A stretch of DNA of 64,000 nucleotides from RGIG3002 sp964449325 (GCA_964449325.1 CAYUYJ010000002.1:62001-126000); one strand, 5' to 3'. Shown: positions 9,185 through 17,543, numbered from the stretch's first letter. A program made the numbers and translations. The notes: a model not told the origin generated them from the sequence alone.

Positions 9185-9224
9185 AGTGTCATGGGAATTT
9201 GGTATAAAAATATGACATAAATTG

Positions 9225-9253
9225 TAAAAACCCTCTTGTCAGAGGGTTTTTCT
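9225..9253 (+). terminator. Terminator of the fla/che operon
   Basis: Inverted arms aaaaaccctct and agagggttttt surround a four-base loop (tgtc) and continue into a T run, a typical intrinsic terminator 41 bases after the last motility gene. Confidence 0.9.
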
Positions 9254-9264
9254 TATGATACAAT
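9236..9264 (+). promoter_or_regulatory. Sigma-A promoter of rpsB, overlapping the terminator
   Basis: TTGTCA at 9236-9241 and TACAAT at 9259-9264 are separated by exactly 17 bases. The -35 box lies in the loop and right arm of the preceding terminator hairpin, so the two signals share bases. Confidence 0.7.
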
Positions 9265-9270
9265 TCAAAT

Positions 9271-9398
9271 GTTGTGACTATAAATCACGCAGATTTATTC
9301 GTCGCCGGTGCTCATCGACGCTGGAGTGGCTGACGGAGTAATACATTTTTTGTATGTAAGAGTCTGCGGAAGAAAATGAACCAAATGGAGGTAAAGAC
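9271..9398 (+). promoter_or_regulatory. rpsB 5' leader, possibly structured
   Basis: About 128 bases separate the expected transcription start from the rpsB ATG. The stretch holds a cgtcg/cgacg hairpin near 9300-9320 and a second hairpin formed by ataca and tgtat around a T-rich loop near 9342-9356. The gene's own site (ggagg) lies at the end. Ribosomal protein leaders often mediate autoregulation; whether this one does is not shown by the sequence. Confidence 0.4.
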
Positions 9399-10157
9399 AT
9401 GAGCGTTATTTCAATGAAACAGTTATTAGAAGCAGGTGTTCATTTTGGACATCAGACAAGAAGATGGAACCCTAAAATGGCTCCGTATATCTTCACAGAA
9501 AGAAACGGTATCCACATCATCGACTTACAGAAATCTGTAGGTAAAGTAGACGAAGCTTACAAAGCAATTTCTGATATTGCTGCAGAAGGCGGTACAATTC
9601 TTTTCGTTGGTACAAAGAAACAGGCACAGGATGCTGTTAAGACAGAAGCAGAACGTTGCGGTATGTTCTATGTAAACGAAAGATGGTTAGGCGGTATGCT
9701 TACAAACTTCAAGACCATCCAGTCCAGAATTGCAAGATTAAAAGCTATCGAAACAATGTCTGAAGACGGAACCTTTGATGTTCTTCCTAAGAAAGAAGTT
9801 ATCGAATTAAAGAAAGAATGGGAAAAACTTGAGAAGAACTTAGGCGGAATCAAAGAAATGAAGAAGATTCCGGATGCTATTTTCGTAGTAGACCCTAAGA
9901 AAGAAAGAATTTGTGTTCAGGAAGCACATGCACTCGGTATTACATTAATCGGTATCGGTGATACAAACTGTGATCCTGAAGAACTTGATTATATCATTCC
10001 GGGTAACGATGATGCTATCAGAGCAGTAAAATTAATCGTTGCTAAAATGGCAGATGCTGTTATCGAAGCTAATCAGGGTGAAGCAGCATATGTAGAAGAA
10101 GCTTTTGAAGATGCAGCAGAAGCAACAGATATTGAAGAAGTTGCAGAAGAAGCTTAA
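9399..10157 (+). CDS. rpsB: 30S ribosomal protein S2
   Basis: uS2 is assembled late into the small subunit near S1. The 252-residue protein starts MSVISMKQLLEAGVHFGHQT and contains the family signatures RRWNPKMAPYIF, GGMLTNFKTI and PDAIFVVDPKKE. A Glu/Ala-rich acidic tail of about 25 residues extends the C-terminus, as often seen in Clostridia. The gene has its own promoter and is followed by tsf, the usual bacterial pair. Codon use is strongly biased, as expected for a highly expressed gene. Confidence 0.98.
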   Translation: MSVISMKQLLEAGVHFGHQTRRWNPKMAPYIFTERNGIHIIDLQKSVGKVDEAYKAISDIAAEGGTILFVGTKKQAQDAVKTEAERCGMFYVNERWLGGMLTNFKTIQSRIARLKAIETMSEDGTFDVLPKKEVIELKKEWEKLEKNLGGIKEMKKIPDAIFVVDPKKERICVQEAHALGITLIGIGDTNCDPEELDYIIPGNDDAIRAVKLIVAKMADAVIEANQGEAAYVEEAFEDAAEATDIEEVAEEA

Positions 10158-10188
10158 GATTGATACGAAATTGATAACCGAAACTTGC

Positions 10189-10214
10189 AAAGGGACGCAG
10201 ATTTACGTCCCTTT
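10189..10214 (+). terminator. Hairpin between rpsB and tsf, possible attenuator
   Basis: Perfect 9-bp arms aaagggacg and cgtcccttt with an eight-base loop lie between rpsB and tsf. The T run after the stem is poor, so it probably acts as a partial terminator or an RNA-stabilising structure that sets the S2 to EF-Ts ratio. Confidence 0.55.
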
Positions 10215-10264
10215 GTGTTGATTGCGTAAGCAGATTAAATTCATAAAATATGGAGGATATAACA

Positions 10265-11200
10265 ATGGCTATCACAGCAGCAATGGTAAAAGAATTAAGA
10301 GACATGACCGGTGCAGGTATGATGGACTGTAAAAAAGCTCTTAACGAGACAAACGGTGACATGGATGCAGCAGTAGAATACTTAAGAAAGAACGGACAGG
10401 CAAAAGCAGAGAAAAAAGCCGGAAGAATCGCAGCAGAAGGTCTTTGCAAGGTTGTTATGAAGGATGATAAGACAGCAGCAGTTGTAGAAGTAAACTCTGA
10501 AACAGACTTCGTTGCCAAGAATGAAGATTTCCAGACATTCGTTGCAGCAGTTGCAGAGCAGGCTGTTAATTCTGATTCTAAAGATATGGATGCATTCATG
10601 GAAGAAAAATGGAATGCTGATGCTTCCAAGACAGTAAAAGAAGCTTTAGTTGAAAAAATCGCAGTTATCGGCGAAAACTTAAGCATCAGAAGATTTGAAA
10701 AAGTAGTTGCAGAAAACGGATGTGTTGTTTCTTATGTTCACGGTGGCGGTAGAATCGGTGTTATCGTGGAAGCTGAAACAGATGTAGTAAACGATGCTAT
10801 CAAAGAAGCTCTTACAAACGTAGCAATGCAGGTTGCAGCTTTGAATCCGAAATACGTTTCTACAGACGAAGTTTCCGAAGAATACAAAGCACATGAAAAA
10901 GAAATCTTAATGGCTCAGATTGCAAACGACCCGAAGATGGCAGGAAAACCGGAAAAGGTTATCGAAGGTGCTGTAATCGGACGTCTGAACAAAGAATTAA
11001 AAGAAGTATGTCTGTTAGAGCAGCCTTATGTAAAAGCAGAAGACGGCAAGCAGCCGGTTGCTAAATACATCGAAGAAGTAGGAAAAGCAAACAACGCGAA
11101 GTTAAGCGTGAAGAGATTCGTTCGTTTCGAGACCGGCGAAGGTATCGAAAAGAAAGAAGAAAACTTCGCCGAGGAAGTTGCTAAACAGATGGGAATGTAA
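10265..11200 (+). CDS. tsf: Translation elongation factor Ts
   Basis: EF-Ts exchanges GDP for GTP on EF-Tu. The 311-residue protein has the N-terminal UBA-like domain (VKELRDMTGAGMMDCKKAL) and the core motif EVNSETDFVAKNEDF, whose Thr-Asp-Phe-Val contacts EF-Tu. The start is the ATG at 10265 with ggagga upstream; the ATG at 10250 lies before that site. The last 23 bases, including the stop, are repeated just downstream (11234-11256). Confidence 0.97.
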   Translation: MAITAAMVKELRDMTGAGMMDCKKALNETNGDMDAAVEYLRKNGQAKAEKKAGRIAAEGLCKVVMKDDKTAAVVEVNSETDFVAKNEDFQTFVAAVAEQAVNSDSKDMDAFMEEKWNADASKTVKEALVEKIAVIGENLSIRRFEKVVAENGCVVSYVHGGGRIGVIVEAETDVVNDAIKEALTNVAMQVAALNPKYVSTDEVSEEYKAHEKEILMAQIANDPKMAGKPEKVIEGAVIGRLNKELKEVCLLEQPYVKAEDGKQPVAKYIEEVGKANNAKLSVKRFVRFETGEGIEKKEENFAEEVAKQMGM

Positions 11201-11256
11201 GAAAATCTGGAAGGCAACTTCCTCGTAGGAAGCTTGCTAAACAGATGGGAATGTAA
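11164..11256 (+). repeat. Duplicated 3' end of tsf
   Basis: The last ~37 bases of tsf (11164-11200) recur in altered form at 11218-11256. The final 23 bases, ending in the stop codon, are identical at 11178-11200 and 11234-11256, 56 bases apart. The second copy is outside the reading frame and looks like debris of a local duplication. Confidence 0.85.
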
Positions 11257-11290
11257 TGCCATTTCCAAACTGAATATTCGGTTAAGTCGA

Positions 11291-11336
11291 AACCCTTGAA
11301 AATGCCGTGAATTCGGATTTTCAAGGGTTTTCTTTC
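11291..11336 (+). terminator. Terminator after rpsB-tsf
   Basis: Arms aacccttgaaaat (11291-11303) and attttcaagggtt (11317-11329) form a 13-bp stem followed by a T-rich stretch. Confidence 0.9.
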
Positions 11337-11384
11337 ATTGCTCCCAATAGCAGTATACGCAATTCATTAGGAGGTAATCGGCAT

Positions 11385-11429
11385 ATGAAAGATGCAAATG
11401 TGACTCATTCTTTAGAAACTGTCTGTTAA
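11385..11429 (+). CDS. Possible 14-residue peptide ORF with a strong ribosome-binding site
   Basis: A full aggaggt site at 11369-11375 precedes an ATG at 11385 that opens a 14-codon frame (MKDANVTHSLETVC) ending at 11429. The site is far better than those of many real genes nearby, and no longer gene uses it. It could be a leader peptide of the following gene, or the remnant of a lost gene or mobile element. Nothing else in 11337-11492 is recognisable apart from a TATACT-like -10 box near 11459. Confidence 0.3.
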   Translation: MKDANVTHSLETVC

Positions 11430-11492
11430 GTGAACCGCTCCCTTCTTTTAGCATAAATTATACTAAACTGACATACAAGGATACAAAAAAGA

Positions 11493-12428
11493 ATGGACAA
11501 TGATGTGATAAAAGGTGCAGCATATGACAAGGCAGATAACTTCGTAGCATTATCATTAGAAACACACTTATTTTTCGGACGGATTATGAAGGAACATTCT
11601 CTGTTTTTGATGGCAGCGTTCCAACCGCCGGAAGCTTCCATGGTAAGAAAGGCAGATTGGTTTCGCAGCCGGTTTGAAAATCTGTTATGGGATGTAGTGG
11701 AGCTTAGTGATGGAATTGTGTCGAATACCGTACTGGATTCAGGGGAAATTGTGACGGAATTTACTGTGGATGCAGAGAGAAGCACAAGCAGGCTGACCGG
11801 GATTCCGATTGAGATTCGTATTACGCAGGCGGAAAAAAGATTGCATTCCGGTTGTTTATGTGATGGAAAAAGAGAAATGGGACAAAAGGTACGAAATCTG
11901 AATGCAAGAGCTCTGGAACTTGTAAAAGGGCTGATTGCATTTAAAGAAGAATTGCTGGAGGGGATAGAAAGATGCCGGATATTTACAGCCAATTATCCGC
12001 TTCTGATAAAGCATATTTTGCGGGAAGCAAGGCTTTATTGCAGTCTGCTTGAACAGCTTATGGAAAAAGAATGTATTTCCAAAGAAAAGCTCTTGGAAAC
12101 CGAAGCATTTTGGAATCGGATCATGATGGAGCATGCCCTGTTTATCCGTGGTCTTTTGGACCCTACAGAGGAAGAACTGATTATGGCGGCGGATGGCTTT
12201 GCAAGAGATTATCATGCTCTGCTTTCGGAAGCTGGCAGAAAAGACTGGGAGGCAAGGAAGTTACTTACGGAAAGAACCAGAAGAGAAACAGAAAAATATC
12301 GTGATTTTAAAGCCGCAGGAGCGAAGGGCATTATAGGCTGTGAGATTTCTTCCATTATTTTACCGCTTTTGGCAGATCACGTTTTGCGTGAAGCAAATCA
12401 CTATCTGCGTATTTTACAGGAAAAGTAA
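11493..12428 (+). CDS. DUF2935 ferritin-like two-domain protein
   Basis: The 311-residue protein consists of two internally related helical halves. The first contains ETHLFFGRIMKEHSLFLMAA (about residue 24) and the second ETEAFWNRIMMEHALFIRGL (about residue 203). Each half has a conserved E/H pair followed later by another Glu/His-rich helix, the pattern of DUF2935 proteins, which fold as ferritin-like four-helix bundles and are thought to bind metal. No signal peptide or membrane segment is present. The biochemical role is unknown. The upstream site (aagg) is weak and 12 bases from the ATG. The gene stands alone between the tsf terminator and the next gene. Confidence 0.75.
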   Translation: MDNDVIKGAAYDKADNFVALSLETHLFFGRIMKEHSLFLMAAFQPPEASMVRKADWFRSRFENLLWDVVELSDGIVSNTVLDSGEIVTEFTVDAERSTSRLTGIPIEIRITQAEKRLHSGCLCDGKREMGQKVRNLNARALELVKGLIAFKEELLEGIERCRIFTANYPLLIKHILREARLYCSLLEQLMEKECISKEKLLETEAFWNRIMMEHALFIRGLLDPTEEELIMAADGFARDYHALLSEAGRKDWEARKLLTERTRRETEKYRDFKAAGAKGIIGCEISSIILPLLADHVLREANHYLRILQEK

Positions 12429-12536
12429 AAATATAGGAAAAAAGAACTACAGTTTTTGTAAAAGATGTCGATATCATATATAGAAAACAGAACCTTAAGA
12501 AACGGATTTCGTGATTTTTCAAGGAGGAATGTGCAA

Positions 12537-13241
12537 ATGAGTAAAATCGAAGGGTACGGAGTATATCAAAAAAGCTTATATGAGAACTCTGTAAAGAGCA
12601 AAAAAGCGAAAGAAGAAAAGAAAACAGATAAAACTGACAAGACAGAAAAAAACAGTCAGGTGGAATTAAGCGATAAGGCAAAAAAACTGTTGGAACAGCT
12701 TAGAAAGACCTATGGAAATATGGATTTTATGGTAGCAGATTATGAAAGTGAGGAAGAGGCTGCCAAATATCTTTCCAGAGGAACAAAGGAATATAGTGTT
12801 TTGATTGAGCCGGAACTTTTGGAAGAGATGGCTTCGGATGAAGAAACAAAGGAGAAATATCTTGGGATACTAAATGATGCAACTGACAAGTTGTCCAAGA
12901 TGAAAGAACAGCTTGGAGATAAAAAAGATGAAGTGATTCACATGGGTGTTTCTGTCGGAAAAGATGGAACAGTATCCTATTTTGCTGAATTGGAAAAGGT
13001 GAGTGAAAAGCAGCGGGAGCGAATCGAAAAGGCGAGAGAAGAGAAAAAGGAAGCGGCAAAGGAAGAGGAGAAAGAAGCAGCCGGCGCAGTTGGAAAGAGT
13101 ATTTCGGGAAAAACAAAGAAAACTACGGTAAAGGCTTCTTCTGTTGAAGAACTTTTGGAGAAAATCAGGAATGTGGACTGGAGTACAGTAAAGAGCGGAG
13201 AAATGACGGAAAGCGGCAGCAGATTTGATTTAAAGGTGTAA
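12537..13241 (+). CDS. DUF6033-like hydrophilic protein, unknown function
   Basis: The 234-residue protein has a Lys/Thr/Asp-rich N-terminal segment, a compact middle region (about residues 40-160) and a highly charged E/K/A helix near 160-190. It resembles Lachnospiraceae proteins of the DUF6033 type; this is recognition by general appearance. There is no signal peptide. The ATG at 12537 is preceded by a strong aaggagg; the in-frame ATG at 12465 has none. The N-terminal peptide MSKIEGYG equals the potential TTG-started extension of CheD at 3890. It ends 8 bases before the LacI-type gene, so the two are probably cotranscribed. Confidence 0.65.
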   Translation: MSKIEGYGVYQKSLYENSVKSKKAKEEKKTDKTDKTEKNSQVELSDKAKKLLEQLRKTYGNMDFMVADYESEEEAAKYLSRGTKEYSVLIEPELLEEMASDEETKEKYLGILNDATDKLSKMKEQLGDKKDEVIHMGVSVGKDGTVSYFAELEKVSEKQRERIEKAREEKKEAAKEEEKEAAGAVGKSISGKTKKTTVKASSVEELLEKIRNVDWSTVKSGEMTESGSRFDLKV

Positions 13242-13249
13242 GGAAAACG

Positions 13250-14254
13250 ATGAGTGAGAGAATCCGGATTGTAGACATTGCAGAAGAACTGGGAGTAAGC
13301 ACGGCAACAGTTTCTAATGTAATTCACGGAAAGACGAAAAAAATATCGGCAGAAACTGTGAAAAGAGTGCAGGAGCTTTTGGAAAAGAGGCAGTACATTC
13401 CCAGTATGGCAGGGATTCTGTTAGCACAAAATGATTCCAAAATCATAGGGATTGTCATCAATAATCATGAAAAATACGAAGGGCACGTCTTGGAGGATGG
13501 ATTTATTTCATCCTCCTTGAACTTTTTGTCTGAAGAGCTGGAGAAAAACGGATATTTCATGATGGTGAAGGTGACAACGCAGTGGAATGAAATTGCCCGG
13601 TTTGCTTCCATGTGGAATATGGAAGGGATTATTGTAATTGGATTTTGTGAGCAGGATTATCAGAAACTGAAGGAGAAAACGCATATTCCGTTTGTTGTTT
13701 ATGACGGTTTTTTTGAACGGAACGGACGGTTTGCCAATATTACCATTGATAATTATGATGGCGGATTTCAGATGGGATGCTATTTGAAGCGCATGGGACA
13801 TACAAAATGTCTGTGTATTTCCGATAATGAGGTATGCATGGATTTGGAGCGGTTTGAAGGGTTTCGGGAGGCATTAAAGGAAGAAAAGGCGGAGCTTCTT
13901 ATCATCCCTATGGAAAAAGAAGAAAGGTATCGGTTTTATAAAGAAAAACTGGAGAAATTAAAGCAATATTCGGCAATTTTTGCAGTTTCCGATTATTATG
14001 CATTGGATATGATTACTTTTTTGCAGGCACAGGGCGTGGCTGTTCCGGAGGAAATTTCCGTAGCGGGCTTTGATGACAGTCCTTTGTGCAGACAGATTTA
14101 TCCGCAGATTACGACTATGAAACAGGATGGTCAGAAGCGGGCACAGGCTGCCCTGCAGCTGCTTTTGGAGTTAAAGGGCGGAGAACAGGCAGGACAAAAT
14201 ATGGTTCTTCCGGTTACACTGGTAGAAAGGGAAAGCGTAAAGCAACTGAAGTAA
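13250..14254 (+). CDS. LacI-family transcriptional regulator
   Basis: The 334-residue protein has a canonical N-terminal LacI helix-turn-helix and hinge (IRIVDIAEELGVSTATVSNV) followed by a periplasmic-binding-protein-like effector domain. That domain shows the usual GIVINNHE, IVIGFCE, ITIDNYDGG and SVAGFDDSP elements. The effector cannot be deduced. A palindrome with the LacI-type centre lies just downstream at 14356-14379, before the MATE exporter gene, which makes that gene a likely target. A terminator separates the two genes. Confidence 0.9.
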   Translation: MSERIRIVDIAEELGVSTATVSNVIHGKTKKISAETVKRVQELLEKRQYIPSMAGILLAQNDSKIIGIVINNHEKYEGHVLEDGFISSSLNFLSEELEKNGYFMMVKVTTQWNEIARFASMWNMEGIIVIGFCEQDYQKLKEKTHIPFVVYDGFFERNGRFANITIDNYDGGFQMGCYLKRMGHTKCLCISDNEVCMDLERFEGFREALKEEKAELLIIPMEKEERYRFYKEKLEKLKQYSAIFAVSDYYALDMITFLQAQGVAVPEEISVAGFDDSPLCRQIYPQITTMKQDGQKRAQAALQLLLELKGGEQAGQNMVLPVTLVERESVKQLK

Positions 14255-14302
14255 AGGAAACAGGGAAGTCGATTCTGAGTCGCAAGATAAGAGGGACAGG
14301 CT

Positions 14303-14353
14303 AAAATAAGAGGCAGATTTGAGCATTTTGTACAAATCTGTCTCTTTTATTTT
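14303..14353 (+). terminator. Terminator after the LacI-family gene
   Basis: Long arms aaaataagaggcagatttg and caaatctgtctcttttatttt, with one mismatch, flank an 11-base loop. A/T-rich on both sides, it could act in both directions. Confidence 0.85.
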
Positions 14354-14355
14354 GG

Positions 14356-14379
14356 AATAGGTTACGCGTTTAACCTATT
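14356..14379. promoter_or_regulatory. Putative LacI-type operator upstream of the MATE gene
   Basis: Perfect 9-bp inverted arms aataggtta and taacctatt surround a cgcgtt centre, giving the central CG step typical of LacI-family operators. It lies about 80 bases before the MATE ATG, next to a taaaat element at 14381 that could be a -10 box. Confidence 0.55.
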
Positions 14380-14454
14380 GTAAAATAAGGAATCATGCAA
14401 TATGCTATAACTATCCGGAGAAAGGAAATATTTATAGAATGCAGGAGATTAGTA

Positions 14455-15852
14455 ATGAGAGAAGAAAAAGAAAATCAAAAACGGCAGAAGGGTGAAAGTA
14501 TACATAGCGGAATAAAGGAAGAACGCAGCATTTTTCATGAGAGTTTGTTGAAAATAGCGATTCCGGTTACACTGCAAAGTCTGCTGCAGTCATCCTTTAG
14601 TGTGGTTGACCAGATTATGACGGGACAGCTTGGCAGTGTCAGCATAGCAGGAATCGGATTGGGAAGTAAATTTTCTTCCCTGTATTCTGTGCTTGTTTCC
14701 GCGGTGGCTGCTGTAGCGGGAATTTTGATTGCACAGTATATCGGAAAAAAGGAGGAAAAGGAAGTAGGAAGAAGCTTTTATATAAATCTTTTCCTTGCGT
14801 TGGTATTGGCGGTTGTATTTACCGGAATTGCTATACTTTTTCCAAAACAGGTCATGTCCATGTATACGAAGGATGTAGAAACCATGGAAGCAGCCGCAGG
14901 GTATTTGCGGATTCTTTCGTTTTCATGGATTCCCGTTGCGGCAGGAACGATTCTGTCTACGTTGCTTCGTTGCCGGGAAGCAGCCAAAATTCCTTTGTTT
15001 GCAAGTATTTTGGCTGCAGTGGTAAATACCGGATTAAACTATGTATTGATATTCGGAAAATTCGGTTTTCCCAGACTGGAGGCGAAGGGAGCAGCGCTTG
15101 CCACTGTGATTTCCCAGATTTTTGGCTTTTTACTGACCTTTGTCTTATTTATGCGGGAACAGAAAAAAAGAGCATGGAAACTGCCCTTTGCGATTCGGAT
15201 GGATAAGGGAAAAACCTTGCAGTATGCGGGGATTTTGCTGCCTATCCTTTTGTGTGAATTTTTGTGGAGTCTTGGAGAAAACGTATATGCATCTATATAC
15301 GGACATATCGGAACGGGAGAATGTGCGGCGATGACTTTGACAACACCGATACAGGTGTTGATGATAGGAGCATTAAGCGGTCTTTCACAGGCAGCAGGTA
15401 TTATTATCGGAAAGCTGCTTGGCAGAAACGAATATGAGAAAGCCTACCGGGAATCCAAGTGGTTACTGCTTTACGGACTTGTGGGAGCCATCTTGTTTTC
15501 CATGCTGATCGTGGTATGCAGACCATTTTATGTGTTACTCTATCAGGTGGAGGACAGTGTAAGAGAGACAGCAGTACAACTTCTTTTGGCATTTGCGTTG
15601 ATTGCACCGGTGAAGGTACTGAATATGATTTTAGGCGGTGGAATTATCCGCAGCGGCGGCAAAACAAAGTATGTGATGGTAATTGATATTGTGGGTACAT
15701 GGTGTTTTGGTGTACCGCTTGGTCTTCTGGCGGCATTTGTATTTAATCTGCCGATTGCATATGTGTATTTCATTTTATCGCTGGAGGAATGTGTACGTCT
15801 TTTAATTTCGCTTGTTGTATTTGTCAGGAGAAGGTGGATGCAGAGATTATAG
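14455..15852 (+). CDS. MATE-family efflux transporter
   Basis: A 465-residue multidrug and toxic-compound extrusion type membrane protein with about twelve hydrophobic segments. The family signature near the first helices is present (IPVTLQSLLQSSFSVVDQIM, then GQLGSVSIAGIGLG), and the second half repeats it (LGENVYASIYGHIGTGECAA). Such proteins export cationic compounds with Na+ or H+; the substrate here is unknown. The ATG at 14455 follows caggaga, whereas the ATG at 14395 has no site. It is preceded by the LacI gene and a LacI-like palindrome. Confidence 0.9.
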   Translation: MREEKENQKRQKGESIHSGIKEERSIFHESLLKIAIPVTLQSLLQSSFSVVDQIMTGQLGSVSIAGIGLGSKFSSLYSVLVSAVAAVAGILIAQYIGKKEEKEVGRSFYINLFLALVLAVVFTGIAILFPKQVMSMYTKDVETMEAAAGYLRILSFSWIPVAAGTILSTLLRCREAAKIPLFASILAAVVNTGLNYVLIFGKFGFPRLEAKGAALATVISQIFGFLLTFVLFMREQKKRAWKLPFAIRMDKGKTLQYAGILLPILLCEFLWSLGENVYASIYGHIGTGECAAMTLTTPIQVLMIGALSGLSQAAGIIIGKLLGRNEYEKAYRESKWLLLYGLVGAILFSMLIVVCRPFYVLLYQVEDSVRETAVQLLLAFALIAPVKVLNMILGGGIIRSGGKTKYVMVIDIVGTWCFGVPLGLLAAFVFNLPIAYVYFILSLEECVRLLISLVVFVRRRWMQRL

Positions 15853-15890
15853 TCGGAAAAGAGAAAATAGTCAGAAAAGAGATAAACGGT

Positions 15891-15922
15891 AAAAGGCTGC
15901 TTAACGTAAAGCAGCCTTTTTT
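15891..15922. terminator. Bidirectional terminator between the MATE gene and pdxT
   Basis: Arms aaaaggctgctt and aagcagcctttt with a six-base loop, flanked by A and T runs, serve both convergent genes. The stem contains the pdxT stop codon. Confidence 0.9.
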
Positions 15923-16470
15923 AAAAAGTATTCATGAATGGCAGGGTTATCGGTAAGCTCCGGGTGGAAGGTAAATGCAAGTTGATTTTTATATTCCACG
16001 GCAACGATTTTGTTATCTACCGTGCCAAGTACTTCTACCTCGGGTGTTACGGCTTCAATATAGGGTGCACGAATAAATTCCATCTCAAATTCACCGATAT
16101 GTTCTAAAGTACCGTTATAGCGGAAGCTGCCAAGCTGTCTGCCGTAGGCGTTTCGCACAACAGTGACAGGCAGTGTCTGAAAATGCCGCTTCTCATCATT
16201 TGACAAAGTGTCGGCAAGCAGAATGACACCGGCACAGGTAGCGAGTGTAGGCAGTCCGTTTTCGATTTTTTTCTTTAATGAATCGAACATATCCAGTTCG
16301 CGTAACAGCTTTCCCTGAACAGTACTCTCGCCGCCGGGAAGCACCAACCCATCAAAATCCTGCTGTAAGTCTTCGGCTTTGCGAAGCTCGACAGTTTCCG
16401 CTCCAAGCTTTTGCAAAACCTTTTCATGTTCAATAAATGCGCCTTGAACGGCAAGTACAGCGATTTTCAT
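15901..16470 (-). CDS. pdxT: Pyridoxal 5'-phosphate synthase glutaminase subunit PdxT
   Basis: PdxT hydrolyses glutamine and channels ammonia to PdxS for vitamin B6 synthesis (DXP-independent route). The 189-residue protein has the glutaminase features LVLPGGESTVQGKLL, nucleophile Cys in LATCAGVILLA and the His-x-Glu pair in FTFHPELT. It lies 18 bases downstream of pdxS on the same strand. Confidence 0.97.
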   Translation of the reverse strand: MKIAVLAVQGAFIEHEKVLQKLGAETVELRKAEDLQQDFDGLVLPGGESTVQGKLLRELDMFDSLKKKIENGLPTLATCAGVILLADTLSNDEKRHFQTLPVTVVRNAYGRQLGSFRYNGTLEHIGEFEMEFIRAPYIEAVTPEVEVLGTVDNKIVAVEYKNQLAFTFHPELTDNPAIHEYFLKKAALR

Positions 16471-16488
16471 AAAGTTATGTTTCCTTTC

Positions 16489-17364
16489 TTATTTTCCTCT
16501 TTCTGCCATTAACAATTCGATTTCATCTTCATTAATACCAACCATGGCTTCTCCCAAGTCCTCGGAAAGTTCCGCAATCATTTTAGCATCAGTAAAGTTA
16601 GTTACGGCTTTTACGATGGCATTGGCACGTTTTTCCGGATTACCGGATTTAAAAATACCGGAACCTACAAAGACACCTTCTGCACCAAGCTGCATCATTA
16701 ATGCTGCATCAGCAGGAGTAGCAACGCCGCCGGCAGCAAAGTTAACAACCGGAAGACGTCCGGTATCATGAACCTGTTTTACTAATTCATAAGGCACCTG
16801 TAATTCTTTTGCAGCATGAAATAATTCATCCTCACGCATGGAAGTAAGGCGGGCAATTTCACTGTTCATTTTACGCATATGGCGTACTGCCTGTACAATG
16901 TCACCGGTACCCGGCTCGCCCTTTGTACGGATCATGGAAGCTCCTTCGTTAATTCTTCTTAAGGCTTCCCCTAAATCTTTGGCACCGCATACAAAAGGTA
17001 CTTTGAATTCCCGTTTGTTGATGTGGTAAATATCATCAGCAGGAGAGAGCACTTCGCTTTCATCAATATAGTCGATTTCAATGGCTTCCAGAATTTGTGC
17101 TTCGGCAAAGTGACCGATGCGACATTTTGCCATAACCGGGATGGATACGGCTTCCTGAATGCCTTTAATCATTTTCGGGTCACTCATTCTGGAGACACCG
17201 CCTGCAGCACGGATATCTGCAGGAATCCGCTCTAATGCCATAACTGCGCAGGCTCCGGCAGCTTCTGCAATCCTTGCCTGTTCCGGAGTTGTTACGTCCA
17301 TGATAACACCGCCCTTTAACATCTGGGCAAGTTCTTTGTTTAAGGTATACTGTTTGTTTTCCAT
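16489..17364 (-). CDS. pdxS: Pyridoxal 5'-phosphate synthase lyase subunit PdxS
   Basis: PdxS condenses ribose 5-phosphate, glyceraldehyde 3-phosphate and ammonia to PLP as a (beta/alpha)8 dodecamer. The 291-residue protein shows the near-invariant sequence of the family, including GGVIMDVTTPEQARIAE, the lysine in VMAKCRIGHFAEAQ and NFAAGGVATPADAALMMQ. Length is normal. It is the first gene of the pdxST operon and is transcribed divergently from pdxR. Confidence 0.98.
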   Translation of the reverse strand: MENKQYTLNKELAQMLKGGVIMDVTTPEQARIAEAAGACAVMALERIPADIRAAGGVSRMSDPKMIKGIQEAVSIPVMAKCRIGHFAEAQILEAIEIDYIDESEVLSPADDIYHINKREFKVPFVCGAKDLGEALRRINEGASMIRTKGEPGTGDIVQAVRHMRKMNSEIARLTSMREDELFHAAKELQVPYELVKQVHDTGRLPVVNFAAGGVATPADAALMMQLGAEGVFVGSGIFKSGNPEKRANAIVKAVTNFTDAKMIAELSEDLGEAMVGINEDEIELLMAERGK

Positions 17365-17445
17365 AATAGATGAATTCCTTTCCTTATTTTTAAATAATTG
17401 TTTTAATTGTTAAATTTGTTTCAGTAAGATCTTTATCTATTGCTC

Positions 17446-17474
17446 TTTACAGAAAGTATGTTTATGATTATAAT
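17446..17474 (+). promoter_or_regulatory. Probable pdxR promoter in the pdxS-pdxR divergent region
   Basis: TTTACA (17446-17451) and TATAAT (17469-17474) are 17 bases apart, about 70 bases before pdxR. The -10 lies inside a perfect 12-bp palindrome (17465-17476), which also gives a TATAAT on the opposite strand and may be a shared control point for pdxS. Confidence 0.6.
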
Positions 17475-17543
17475 CAAAACTGAACATATGAAAATATCCA
17501 ATTTGAATATAGTCAATATGGTCAGAATGGAGAAAAATATAAA

